Below are positions 30,251 to 37,584 of a stretch of 51,987 nucleotides of DNA, piece after piece. Each line of letters starts with the position of its first letter. Position 1 is the stretch's first letter. Source of the DNA: a virus. The stretch covers positions 1 through 51,987 of IMG/VR virus record IMGVR_UViG_3300046529_000421; one strand, 5' to 3'. The notes beneath the pieces were generated by a model, which was not told the origin of the DNA, did not search any database, and saw only the letters and a list, made by a program, of their open reading frames with translations. The translations under genes were made by a program, and so were the position numbers.

Positions 30251-30643
30251 TTACTTAAACCACTTGTTCAGTATGGAGTCAAGTCTTTCCTTATCCTCTT
30301 CAGTAGCTCCCATCATGTTTCTGGCGCTGTGATTACTTCTCAGAAATTCCGCCCAATCGGGCACAACAGTAGAGAAATCTCCTACTCTGTACGCTCCGAC
30401 CTTCGTTTCTCTTTCAACGATGTCCTGGTGGATGCTATCTAGGACTAGCTTCACTTGTCCTTGCGGAACCGGGGTCAGGACTCCGCGAACTTCTATCAAC
30501 TCGTAATAGACAGCGACTTGCGGTTCATAGCGGTCGCGCACTAGCGGACCTAGCTCCGGATCGTACACGACCTCAACATCGAGGTCGGGCACTTTCTCCT
30601 CGGTCACGCCGTGTCCTGGTATGTGAACTATGTGGACGGTCAT
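30251..30643 (-). CDS. Hypothetical protein
   Basis: The 130-residue protein has a beta-rich first half (MTVHIVHIPGHGVTEEKVPD, EPQVAVYYELIEVRGVLTPV) and a helical second half (ARNMMGATEEDKERLDSIL). No family recognised. The ATG overlaps the stop of a 32-residue membrane gene (ATGA). Confidence 0.68.
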   Translation of the reverse strand: MTVHIVHIPGHGVTEEKVPDLDVEVVYDPELGPLVRDRYEPQVAVYYELIEVRGVLTPVPQGQVKLVLDSIHQDIVERETKVGAYRVGDFSTVVPDWAEFLRSNHSARNMMGATEEDKERLDSILNKWFK

Positions 30644-30738
30644 TTTTCAATTAGGTAGAAGATTAGGTATATGACAAGGAACACGGCGCAAGAATACCAG
30701 CAGCCCGTTACAAATCCTTTCGTGAATTCGTTCTTCAT
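30640..30738 (-). CDS. 32-residue membrane peptide
   Basis: The start overlaps the zinc-ribbon stop (ATGA) and the stop overlaps the next start (ATGA). The product is one membrane helix (SCAVFLVIYLIFYL) after a short polar head. Translational coupling at both ends makes it a likely real gene. Confidence 0.6.
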   Translation of the reverse strand: MKNEFTKGFVTGCWYSCAVFLVIYLIFYLIEK

Positions 30739-30845
30739 GGGTGTGCGTTGTAGGAGTAGTAGCAGTCGGTATTAGTGCAGTACCAGAACAAGTTGAGTTG
30801 CTCTAGAGGCTGACCACAACGCTTGCAGGATCGCTTAAGAGCCAC
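30735..30845 (-). CDS. 36-residue zinc-ribbon protein
   Basis: The GTG has a strong GAGGAGG site 5 bases upstream and the stop overlaps the next start (ATGA). The product has C-x2-C and C-x5-C pairs (CKRCGQPLEQ ... CTNTDC), a minimal zinc ribbon like those in topoisomerase tails. It may bind nucleic acid or a polymerase. Confidence 0.65.
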   Translation of the reverse strand: MALKRSCKRCGQPLEQLNLFWYCTNTDCYYSYNAHP

Positions 30846-31086
30846 GATGCCTCCTCATGGCATAGGCGTTCTGATTTACAATCGAATCGTGTAGAGCAGT
30901 ACGCAACCAGATCGGCTCGACATCATGTAGCTCTACCTCAAATTGAGCCTGCTGGAAGAAAACCGTCTCGCCATCCTGCGAGTAACTAGGGGATTGCTCT
31001 CGTTGATGCAAGGTGACGGCTGCGCTCCCTATCGTTTTCCCCTCCCATTTGAGAGGAACTCTCTCTTGCGGCGAGTTCGGGTTCAT
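30835..31086 (-). CDS. Hypothetical protein
   Basis: The ATG that overlaps the upstream stop (ATGA) gives 83 residues. The product is beta-rich (GKTIGSAAVTLHQREQSPSY, TVFFQQAQFEVELHDVEP) with a basic C-terminus (MRRHRGS). No recognisable family. It overlaps the start of the downstream zinc-ribbon gene. Confidence 0.62.
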   Translation of the reverse strand: MNPNSPQERVPLKWEGKTIGSAAVTLHQREQSPSYSQDGETVFFQQAQFEVELHDVEPIWLRTALHDSIVNQNAYAMRRHRGS

Positions 31087-31265
31087 GCGTTTAGCCCCAG
31101 CAGACGATGCCAGCGACGTTCTAGGGCTTCTGCGCGCGCTATGCGGCAGTCTCGCCGTCGGCCCGTATAGAACGCGGCATCGCGACGCTTGCCGATAGCG
31201 CACCGCTCGATCCTCGCAGCTAGCTCCCAGATCGCGTCTTCTTTTGTTCGGTCTGCCTTGCTCAT
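31083..31265 (-). CDS. Small basic helical protein
   Basis: The ATG overlapping the nuclease stop (ATGA) gives 60 residues from MSKADRTKEDAIWELAARIE. Arginine-rich helices (RIERCAIGKRRDAAFYTGRR) suggest nucleic-acid contact or an accessory role to the nuclease. No family can be named. Confidence 0.62.
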   Translation of the reverse strand: MSKADRTKEDAIWELAARIERCAIGKRRDAAFYTGRRRDCRIARAEALERRWHRLLGLNA

Positions 31266-32413
31266 TTGTTCTCCGCCCATTTGATCTCGTGTGCGTCGTA
31301 GGGGTCCCAGGTCGTCATCGTCGTTTCGATCAAGGTATCGACGCCTGGGGCACCCGCCTCGTGTAGCTCGCATACGTCGCGCTGCGGGCACCATCCACAG
31401 TGGCCGTTGCTGCCCGTCTCGGGAGACTTGTACGCTTGCTTAATCCCGGCGCGTATCTCGCACATATCCATTACTTGTTCGCAAGCTCGCTGTCGGGCTT
31501 TTTCTCGTTCACTATTGGAACGGTAGACGAGTTCACGGTGGAAGCGCGGGCTGGGCTGCTTTTTGCTGATCGACCCGTCGTTGTTGAGATAGTAGCCGTC
31601 AGCGTCCTGGTCGCGGTCGTCCGGCGTCGCCTTGCGAAGGAACGTGTAGAGCATGCCGTCGAGAGCTTGCAAGCTGCGCGGTTTCAGGATCGTCTCGTTG
31701 ATGAGCCAGTCTACACCCCACGTCCAGTAGGCCGTTCCCTGCTCGTCAAGTTTGAGCTTGCCCTGGCCTTCCTTAATCGCATCACCTTTGCAAGTCTTGT
31801 AGTCGTTAACCCTGATGCGATTATCCTGCCGGTTCTTCCAGACACCATCCATTGTCCCGGTGTACCAGAAGAACGGCACCTTTCCTTCCAACACAGCCGA
31901 GGGAAGTTTACACCGGACTCCTCGCTCAATTAGTGCAGGGTCGTCCGGGAAGAAGACAGGCACCTGGAAGTTCATCTCTGACTCGATGACCTCCCACTCC
32001 TCGTCCTTGCCGTACTTCTCTACATACCCCTCCAGCATGTAGATACCCATAGCCTGTGCATCAACCCATGCGTCGTCTGCGAACGTACCCCATTCCTTTT
32101 CGTTCTGCTTGAGGTCGGCCTCGTAAATCTTTTCAAAGGCTCGGGCCGGATGCGGTCCCCGACGTTTACCTTTCGGGTATCTCTCCTCAAGCGCAGCATG
32201 TATCAGAGTACCAAACCGAAGGGCTGGCGACTCCTGTATCGGCTTTAGTCGCTCGTTGTAGTTCCAGTCCCAGAGTTTCGCACAACGGTTATAGGTCGTG
32301 CGCTCGGAAGTACGAACGAGGATTTTATGCTGCTTGGGCTTCTTGACTACTTTTTTGAGCTTGGGCTTTTTAGCTTTGCGCTTGGGTTTGCGCGACTGGG
32401 CTGCTGACGGCAC
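31262..32413 (-). CDS. Cas4/RecB-like PD-(D/E)XK nuclease
   Basis: The GTG start follows GGAGGAGCC. The 383-residue protein has the Cas4/AddB-type core: GTLIHAALEERY, TGTMDGVW with D189, and VNDYKTCKG, where D204 and K206 form the D...D-x-K nuclease site. A cysteine at 44 (YNRCAKLW) and a late CGWCPQRDVC give four cysteines for an iron-sulphur cluster. The first 30 residues are lysine-rich. Such enzymes resect DNA ends for recombination. The nearby Sak4-like ATPase, ssDNA-binding protein and SNF2 helicase make a recombination module. No Cas1 or CRISPR array is present, so this is not a CRISPR gene. Confidence 0.85.
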   Translation of the reverse strand: MPSAAQSRKPKRKAKKPKLKKVVKKPKQHKILVRTSERTTYNRCAKLWDWNYNERLKPIQESPALRFGTLIHAALEERYPKGKRRGPHPARAFEKIYEADLKQNEKEWGTFADDAWVDAQAMGIYMLEGYVEKYGKDEEWEVIESEMNFQVPVFFPDDPALIERGVRCKLPSAVLEGKVPFFWYTGTMDGVWKNRQDNRIRVNDYKTCKGDAIKEGQGKLKLDEQGTAYWTWGVDWLINETILKPRSLQALDGMLYTFLRKATPDDRDQDADGYYLNNDGSISKKQPSPRFHRELVYRSNSEREKARQRACEQVMDMCEIRAGIKQAYKSPETGSNGHCGWCPQRDVCELHEAGAPGVDTLIETTMTTWDPYDAHEIKWAENK

Positions 32414-32638
32414 GGCTCCTCCAATATGTACGTTTTTCTACTCCGACGATTACTAAGCGGCACTCTAGGGTTCGCTGCGGCGGGAAAAAGTCCTGCCCAC
32501 GCTAGACCCCGCGTTATGCGGAATCTTCCCCAGAGACGCTCAGAGGATAAGCCGGGGGTAACCGCCTCTACACGGCACCCCCGGCGCTGCTGGCATGGGC
32601 CTTCCGGCCGACCCAGCGTTTCCCTCCGTTGATAGGAG
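32414..32638 (-). other. Structured gene-free leader before the Cas4-like gene
   Basis: The 225-bp gap has no gene. At 32551-32585 GCCGGGGGT and ACCCCCGGC form a 9-bp perfect stem around a 17-base loop. At 32626-32655, over the SNF2 stop codon, CCGTTGAT and ATCAACGG pair to enclose AGGGG/CTCCT, with the stop triplet in the loop. A third GGCCGGAAGGCC palindrome lies near 32605. None is followed by a U-run. mRNA processing, attenuation or protection sites are possible. Confidence 0.5.
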
Positions 32639-34714
32639 CTACCCCTCATCAACGGAAGCTTTCTCGCGCTGCTCGGCTGCTTCGCGAGCGCGGCGTCTAA
32701 GACTTAGTACACGTTCATTGTTCCAGGACTTATCATCGTTTACATCCTTGATGTATTCCTCGATAGTCCCTTTTGTCCGATAGTAGTAGATCGGCACTTC
32801 AAGCTTTTCTTCCGTCTTTTTGTCGCCACGATGCGCGCGGTCCTCGTCCTGCTCCTGGTCGTCTGGGTTCCAGGTCTCATCCAGGATGTGAACGCTCTTA
32901 GCCTCGCTAAGCGTCAGTGTCGTTCCACCCGCCTTAGTATTCAGCACCAAAACTCGCGGCGGACCATTCTTGATCAGACGTTCGATCAGCGGAGACTTCG
33001 ACTCCCAGTCTTCGAGGAAGGCGACTTCCTGCTGCTGGAAAGCTTGTACAACGGCTTTGCGATTCTTGCCCTTCACTGCGCCGGTGATGATCTCATGCGG
33101 AATCTTCTTGGCACTTAGAATCTCTACGACGCCGAACTCGATGACGCCGTTGAACTGAGAGAAGACTAGGGCGCTCTCCTCGCCGCCGATCACTTGATGC
33201 TCTTCCAGTTTCTCGATTAGTTGTGCGTACTTCCCGGAGTCGGTCGTCGCTTTCACTTCGATCTTCGGCATGCCCGATTTGTTGAGGATGCCCGAATCGG
33301 TTACGTCGCAGTAGGCCGATGCGAATTGCTTGAGGCGCATGTACTCAGACAGGACGTTCGTAGCCGAGAGCCTGCCCGTCGCCTCCTCTTCATCTGCGAT
33401 CCGCCACTCAGCGTCGCGCTCAAAGACTCGATACTGCTCCTGCTGCCGTTTCGTCATGCCGCACCAGACGTTGATCCGGTTCTTCGGCGGCAGGTGAGGA
33501 AGGATTTCCTCCTTGGTGCGGCGGATCAGCCACTGCTTTAGGTGTTCGTCAAATTCTACCTCTCGGCCGAGTTGCACTCCCTCGATTTCGCGCGACTCCG
33601 TATCGCCAACTTTCGTAACCTCCAGCCACTGCCTAGCCCACTTCCATTTGGAGGTAAATTTCTGCGGCTCGATGAAGTGCAGTGCGCCCCACAGCTTGAT
33701 CGGTTTCCCGCCCATCGGAGTTCCCGACATCGCGCAGCGCATATCCGGTTCACATTCGCCTGCGATCCTATTGATACCCTGCGCCGTCTGCGTGCCCGGC
33801 TCGGAGAGTCCGCACAGGTGGAACTCGTCCACGCACATAGAATCGAAGTCAATTTCCGTAAGCTCCGGGTTCGCGAAGTAGTAATCATACATGTCGTCGT
33901 TCTTGATCGACTCGTAGTACGCACCCAGGACGTTTAGCCGCTCTCGCTCATCCTCAATTTTTTCGGCCTCAGCGATTAGCTCTAGAGCTTCGGCGTTCAT
34001 CTCGCTCTTGTACTGCGCCATATGTGGGTTCAGCACCAACCAGAAGGCAAGCCCGTCTTCTGCGAACTCTAGAGCTTCTTTGACGGCTCGCTTGCGGGCA
34101 GCCGGGGTATCGCCGGTGAAGATCGTAGGCGAGTCTAGCCCGGCCATGCGATAGAGGTCTTTGATTTCTTCCTCCCAGACTAGCTCTAGGGAGGTAACCG
34201 GTGCCAGTACAAGATGCTGACCCCAGGTAAGCTCGGCCTCCATCATCGCGCAGACCCACTCGCTGGTCTTGCCGGACCCCGGCTGATTCGCATTGATCGA
34301 ACGACCCTGCGCCATGAACGCAATATCCGCCCGCTGATACGGACGCAGTTTGAAGTCGTCGCCTTCGCGATTCTTCGCTCCCTTGATCAACGGTTCGGGA
34401 ACGTGGAGCAACTTCGCATCGTCTGCGGTGGAGAGGTCAACTAGGTTGCGCTCGTATGCGACCTCGTTGTGTCCCCACTCGTTTAGCTTAGGTCGGATTT
34501 CAAGATCGTCTCCGAGCTTTTCCCGTAGGCGTCGCATCGTTGCGAGGTCAAGATCGACGCGCCATACTTTCGGAGCGCCGCGTTTCTTTGTCTCGCCGAC
34601 GAACCGCCAGGAGGAAATCTCCTTGACCCGTTCGACTACGTGCGGATCGTAGTCAAACTTGAGATCGACGGCCTTGCCATCCTTACTGATCTCAGCTTGT
34701 ATAGGTTTACTCAC
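32639..34714 (-). CDS. SNF2-family helicase with HARP-like N-terminus
   Basis: The GTG start follows the AAGGAGCTACC leader. The 691-residue protein has an N-terminal HARP-like domain (residues 15-70: LKFDYDPHVVERVKEISSWR, APKVWRVDLDLATMRRLREK). A superfamily 2 ATPase core follows: RPYQRADI, NQPGSGKT at 143-150, the CVDEFHLCG box, MSGTPMGG, and in the second lobe ALVFSQFNG, LVLNTKAGGTTL and QDEDRAHRG. HARP-plus-SNF2 proteins such as SMARCAL1 anneal complementary strands at forks. This enzyme probably remodels replication forks or annealed recombination intermediates. The stop codon lies in a strong hairpin loop. Confidence 0.88.
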   Translation of the reverse strand: MSKPIQAEISKDGKAVDLKFDYDPHVVERVKEISSWRFVGETKKRGAPKVWRVDLDLATMRRLREKLGDDLEIRPKLNEWGHNEVAYERNLVDLSTADDAKLLHVPEPLIKGAKNREGDDFKLRPYQRADIAFMAQGRSINANQPGSGKTSEWVCAMMEAELTWGQHLVLAPVTSLELVWEEEIKDLYRMAGLDSPTIFTGDTPAARKRAVKEALEFAEDGLAFWLVLNPHMAQYKSEMNAEALELIAEAEKIEDERERLNVLGAYYESIKNDDMYDYYFANPELTEIDFDSMCVDEFHLCGLSEPGTQTAQGINRIAGECEPDMRCAMSGTPMGGKPIKLWGALHFIEPQKFTSKWKWARQWLEVTKVGDTESREIEGVQLGREVEFDEHLKQWLIRRTKEEILPHLPPKNRINVWCGMTKRQQEQYRVFERDAEWRIADEEEATGRLSATNVLSEYMRLKQFASAYCDVTDSGILNKSGMPKIEVKATTDSGKYAQLIEKLEEHQVIGGEESALVFSQFNGVIEFGVVEILSAKKIPHEIITGAVKGKNRKAVVQAFQQQEVAFLEDWESKSPLIERLIKNGPPRVLVLNTKAGGTTLTLSEAKSVHILDETWNPDDQEQDEDRAHRGDKKTEEKLEVPIYYYRTKGTIEEYIKDVNDDKSWNNERVLSLRRRAREAAEQREKASVDEG

Positions 34715-34871
34715 GGTAGCTCCTTGTAGAGGGAAGATGCCCCGGAGACAACTCGTCGGAACTGCCTCCGGGGCTATGCCGTCTAGCTCGGGAAGAACCC
34801 TAGAACCCTTACCGGACGGAACCCCCGGCCTAGCCAGCCGGGTAACGCAGCACGCAGAACCCTAGCAACTC
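34715..34871 (-). other. Structured leader before the SNF2 gene
   Basis: The 157-bp gap holds no gene. GCCCCGGAG/CTCCGGGGC (34739-34774) forms a 9-bp stem and CCCGGC/GCCGGG (34824-34842) a 6-bp stem. Two CTAGGGTTCT copies lie between or next to them. The gap ends with the CCTCTACAAGGAGCTACC leader. No good promoter is visible. Confidence 0.5.
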
Positions 34872-35102
34872 CTAGCCGATCACGGAGTTCACGCTCAAAT
34901 CGGCTCCTGGCAGTCCGCTTACACGAAAGCAATATGGACAACTACGTCCTACCGCATGCTCACGGGACTCCTTAAATCGTTTCCGTTCGACTTTGAACTC
35001 TCCCTTGCAGTCCTTGCGTGGGCAGCGAAGGGTCGCCCATGGATCGCCCTTACTCATATCAACTACCTCGAAATGTTTCACGTCCAGTACCCGTTTCCCC
35101 AT
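34872..35102 (-). CDS. Small zinc-finger protein
   Basis: I chose the ATG that follows AAGGGAT just after the upstream stop. An ATG 27 bases earlier is possible but lies within that gene. The 76-residue product has C-x4-C (CPRKDC) and C-x2-C (CPYC) pairs about 26 residues apart, a zinc ribbon, with basic residues between (KVERKRFKES). Nucleic-acid binding is likely. Confidence 0.66.
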   Translation of the reverse strand: MGKRVLDVKHFEVVDMSKGDPWATLRCPRKDCKGEFKVERKRFKESREHAVGRSCPYCFRVSGLPGADLSVNSVIG

Positions 35103-35109
35103 ATCCCTT

Positions 35110-35508
35110 TTAGTTGTACTGCGCGGCATCGACTTGCCTTCCGTGCTTGCAGGCGGCGCACTGGCACTTCGACATTTCACAAACGAATAGGGCGCAGTCG
35201 TGTTTCAGCTGCTGGAACACTTGCTCGGCTTTGTTAGCAGAGTCGGTCATCGCATCCCGAGCGAAATGTTTGTGATGAGGACGATGAAAGCATGCTCCGT
35301 TGTTGCAATCCCCGTCGTAATCTTCGCCGTGTTCCTCTTGGAGGAAATCCTGCATGACGCCGATTCCTAGCATCATGCCGCGCAAAGCGTTGATATACTG
35401 CGGGACTTCTCTGCCCCCCAGCATGGATGCTAGGAATACGACAGGATTGTCTAGAGCGATCGCTTCCTCTACTGCGTCCTGTGCTTCCGCGAACGTGAGT
35501 TCCTGCAT
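35110..35508 (-). CDS. Early protein with His/Cys-rich C-terminus
   Basis: The ATG follows AAGAAGGAGCTACC, the recurring leader. The 132-residue protein has a helical start (MQELTFAEAQDAVEEAIALD) and a middle with several cysteines and histidines (CNNGACFHRPHHKHFARD), then CALFVCEMSKCQCAACKHGR. At least one metal site is probable. No family recognised. It lies just downstream of the regulatory region B, so it is among the first early genes. Confidence 0.7.
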   Translation of the reverse strand: MQELTFAEAQDAVEEAIALDNPVVFLASMLGGREVPQYINALRGMMLGIGVMQDFLQEEHGEDYDGDCNNGACFHRPHHKHFARDAMTDSANKAEQVFQQLKHDCALFVCEMSKCQCAACKHGRQVDAAQYN

Positions 35509-35523
35509 GGTAGCTCCTTCTTA

Positions 35524-35733
35524 CTAGTTGTCACAGCCGAGGGTACTCACGGAGAATAGCCCCGCCTGCCGATCTTTGACCCAACGTCTAGGTACTGTAT
35601 CAGCCGAATCATCGTCAAAGAGGACGACACAGCCGTGTGAAGAAAACCCGCAGAAGACCCCCTTTTTGGGAGAGTCACTATCGGGGTAAAAAACTACTAC
35701 CTCTTGATCCTCGTGTAGCTGCTGCGTTTTCAT
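35524..35733 (-). CDS. Small SH3-like early protein
   Basis: The 69-residue protein has a small beta-barrel look (EVVVFYPDSDSPKKGVFCGF, HGCVVLFDDDSADTVPRRW), reminiscent of SH3-type domains such as carbon-storage or Tudor-like folds. It is the first gene after region B, and its start follows a GGGAGTTGT site. Function unknown. Early genes in this position often act on the host. Confidence 0.66.
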   Translation of the reverse strand: MKTQQLHEDQEVVVFYPDSDSPKKGVFCGFSSHGCVVLFDDDSADTVPRRWVKDRQAGLFSVSTLGCDN

Positions 35734-35911
35734 ACAACTCCCGTGGCTAGTCGGGTATATTCAGAGGTACTTTACCGCTTCTGAAGGCGGAACGCTTACC
35801 TACCCTCCCTATGACCCCTTCCTCCCGGACCCTACCTAAAGGTAGGGGTCCAGATGCGGGTAGAGGGGCAGCCGCACAAGAGGTAGGGGTCGGTAGGGGT
35901 AGGTACACCTA
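35734..35911. promoter_or_regulatory. Repeat-rich gene-free region B (candidate origin or early control site)
   Basis: The gap between the holin stop and the first early gene holds the 11-mer AGGTACACCTA (35901-35911), GGTAGGGGT copies near 35841, 35882 and 35892, and a bulged hairpin GGACCCTACC-TAAA-GGTAGGGGTCC (35827-35851). A second imperfect hairpin CCGCTTC-T-GAAGGCGG lies near 35778-35793. It shares the 11-mer, the 9-mer and the TAAA-loop hairpin with region A. It separates the late lysis genes from the early genes, so the early promoter should be here, but I cannot pick a convincing -35/-10 pair. Confidence 0.58.
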
Positions 35912-35913
35912 GA

Positions 35914-36294
35914 TTAAATCAGTGTCTTTTGTCCTGAATTAACCGGTGGCTTTGTTGGTGCATTCGTCTTGCGCCACACAGCGTAGGTAACGGCGAAAGC
36001 GTAAAGCAGCGCCAGTACCTTTGTAGTCGTGCTAGAGGGGATCGTTGCGTAGAATTCCAGCACGGCGAGCAGGGACGTTGCGAGGGCTGCGAGAGCCTTA
36101 TATACAGCGTCTCCGGTCGGGTTCGGTAGGGCGAATACTGCTACCACACCGATTACCGCGATGATCAGGGTTTCGACGCCAGCTTGGAAGCCAGGATCGA
36201 GTCCCACGAACAGCGCGACGCCCGCGATGATCAACCCGAGTAGGGCGATCAGGAACTTCTGCACTTCGGGCAATGTGTGTCCGAGAATAGTCAT
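35914..36294 (-). CDS. Holin-like membrane protein
   Basis: The ATG follows AGGAGGTGAC, one of the strongest ribosome sites in the genome. The 126-residue protein has four likely membrane helices (FLIALLGLIIAGVALFVG, TLIIAVIGVVAVFALP, ALAALATSLLAVLEFY, VLALLYAFAVTYAVW) and a short polar tail. The place directly after the amidase gene and the size fit an actinophage holin, which forms lesions in the cell membrane to release endolysin. No sequence signature is firm, so this is by topology and context. Confidence 0.75.
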   Translation of the reverse strand: MTILGHTLPEVQKFLIALLGLIIAGVALFVGLDPGFQAGVETLIIAVIGVVAVFALPNPTGDAVYKALAALATSLLAVLEFYATIPSSTTTKVLALLYAFAVTYAVWRKTNAPTKPPVNSGQKTLI

Positions 36295-36306
36295 TTGTCA
36301 CCTCCT

Positions 36307-36906
36307 CTATCGAACCGGGGCGATCCCGTAACGCTTCCGCGTCCGGTTCACCTGTTTGGCAAGCTTGCGAGTCGTTTTGCTTTTCTTATCGTTGTGGTAA
36401 GCAACGTAGTAGCGGGCGAGCTTCATCACGTAGTCCTGCGGATAGTCCGGACCGCAATCAGTGTGGCCGCAGCCGATGATCCCTAGATCCTTATGCTGCA
36501 CCACGCCATCGCGCTCGATGCCTCCGCCGAGTACCTTACCCTGGCGGATCGGGACGCCGTAATGTTCGTGGCCGTATTGCAGGAACTTCGCGGCACCTTC
36601 CAGCTGCTTGTGATGCTTCTCGAACCACGTGTGCAGGTCGGTGGAAGCGAAAGCGATCTGCTCTAGGTTCAGTGCGACCGAATTGTAGTTGCAGACGGCC
36701 CACGCTTTCTGCGAGTCCTCGACATATCGGCCAATCCGACCCTCGATGTCTACACCTAGATGCGCGGAGGCTTCCTCACCGTCGAAGATTTCTCCTAGCT
36801 GCGCGAGGCTGCCCGACCCCTCGGTCGTATGCAGAACAAGCAGATGAATTCTTGCGCCCTCACGCGAGGACTGGTGAGGGGTGATATGTGTGTAGTCGAT
36901 CTTCAT
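36307..36906 (-). CDS. Endolysin: N-acetylmuramoyl-L-alanine amidase
   Basis: The 199-residue protein is an Amidase_2-type enzyme. HLLVLHTTEGSG carries the first zinc ligand (H26). VVQHKDLGIIGCGHTDCGPD carries H138 and the cysteine/aspartate-rich end of the site. It cleaves the amide bond between MurNAc and the stem peptide. No separate cell-wall-binding domain is apparent beyond a basic tail (KTTRKLAKQVNRTRKRYGIA), and there is no signal peptide, so the holin should release it. The gene is followed 12 bp later by the holin gene. Confidence 0.88.
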   Translation of the reverse strand: MKIDYTHITPHQSSREGARIHLLVLHTTEGSGSLAQLGEIFDGEEASAHLGVDIEGRIGRYVEDSQKAWAVCNYNSVALNLEQIAFASTDLHTWFEKHHKQLEGAAKFLQYGHEHYGVPIRQGKVLGGGIERDGVVQHKDLGIIGCGHTDCGPDYPQDYVMKLARYYVAYHNDKKSKTTRKLAKQVNRTRKRYGIAPVR

Positions 36907-36922
36907 GCCACGTCTCCTTGTT

Positions 36923-37255
36923 TTAGTGGTTACAGCTAACTTCGTTAATCGCTTTTATCGTCGGGTGAAAGAAGTGCTTGATTTCTTTGAGGCTCGTCGT
37001 CTGTGAAGTCACTCCCGCTTTTACGTTCTGAATAGACTTGTCGCGGATATGAACGACGAATTCCTTAAAGATTGCATTGTTCTTCTCGACCGCATTGCAG
37101 GCTGTGCTCTTAGCATCTACATGCGAGTAATGCTGATTGAGAACGAAAAACCCCGATGAGCCAAGAACGATCATCACGACGATCCCTAGACCTACGAGCC
37201 ATTTGCGTAAACGCTTCTCACTCTTATCAATCTTTGCTACGTCGTCAGCGGTCAT
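36923..37255 (-). CDS. Single-pass membrane protein in lysis cluster
   Basis: The 110-residue protein has a basic cytoplasmic head (KIDKSEKRLRKWL), one membrane helix (VGLGIVVMIVLGSSGFFVL), and an extended outer part with two cysteines (TACNAV, EVSCNH) that may pair. It sits just before the endolysin gene with coupled genes on both sides. A spanin-like or lysis-regulating role is possible but not supported by sequence. Confidence 0.68.
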   Translation of the reverse strand: MTADDVAKIDKSEKRLRKWLVGLGIVVMIVLGSSGFFVLNQHYSHVDAKSTACNAVEKNNAIFKEFVVHIRDKSIQNVKAGVTSQTTSLKEIKHFFHPTIKAINEVSCNH

Positions 37256-37584
37256 CCGCCTAGTCCTTTCACTACTCCGATTACGATGCCTGCCACCGTT
37301 ACGATGAACAGGGTCCAGTTTCGGAAACTGGTAGCCAGCTTGTCGAATCTTTCGCTGACTGCACCCGCTGCTTTTTCGGCTGCGATCTTCGCCGTTGCAG
37401 CGGTTTCTTTTGCATTAGTGATTTCACTTTGAATGCGTATGCGACTCTCTTTCCCTACCTCCAAAGCCGCCTGGGCATCGGATAGACCTACCTCTAGTCG
37501 TCCAATACTTCTGTGGTGAGACTCTAGACGTTTCTCGTGATTGTCTAGTTTCTCTTTCACCACCCCATCTGAATAGCTATCCAT
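37252..37584 (-). CDS. Coiled-coil protein with C-terminal membrane anchor
   Basis: Of 110 residues, the first 80 form a long coiled coil (KLDNHEKRLESHHRSIGRLE ... AATAKIAAEKAAGAVSERFD). The last 25 are a membrane helix (NWTLFIVTVAGIVIGVVKGL). The layout matches XhlA/holin-associated proteins of Gram-positive phages. With the next two genes it makes the lysis cluster. TAATG and ATGA overlaps couple it to both neighbours. Confidence 0.72.
   Translation of the reverse strand: MDSYSDGVVKEKLDNHEKRLESHHRSIGRLEVGLSDAQAALEVGKESRIRIQSEITNAKETAATAKIAAEKAAGAVSERFDKLATSFRNWTLFIVTVAGIVIGVVKGLGG

Noticed and set aside
31262-32413. Cas4-like protein as part of a CRISPR system
   Set aside because: No repeats with spacers and no Cas1 or Cas2 frame occur in the window. 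Neighbours are recombination genes, which fits an end-resection nuclease.
34739-34774. GCCCCGGAG/CTCCGGGGC hairpin as an intrinsic terminator
   Set aside because: The stem is strong but no U-run follows on the transcribed strand, and a gene start is only 25 bases away. Kept as a structural element only.
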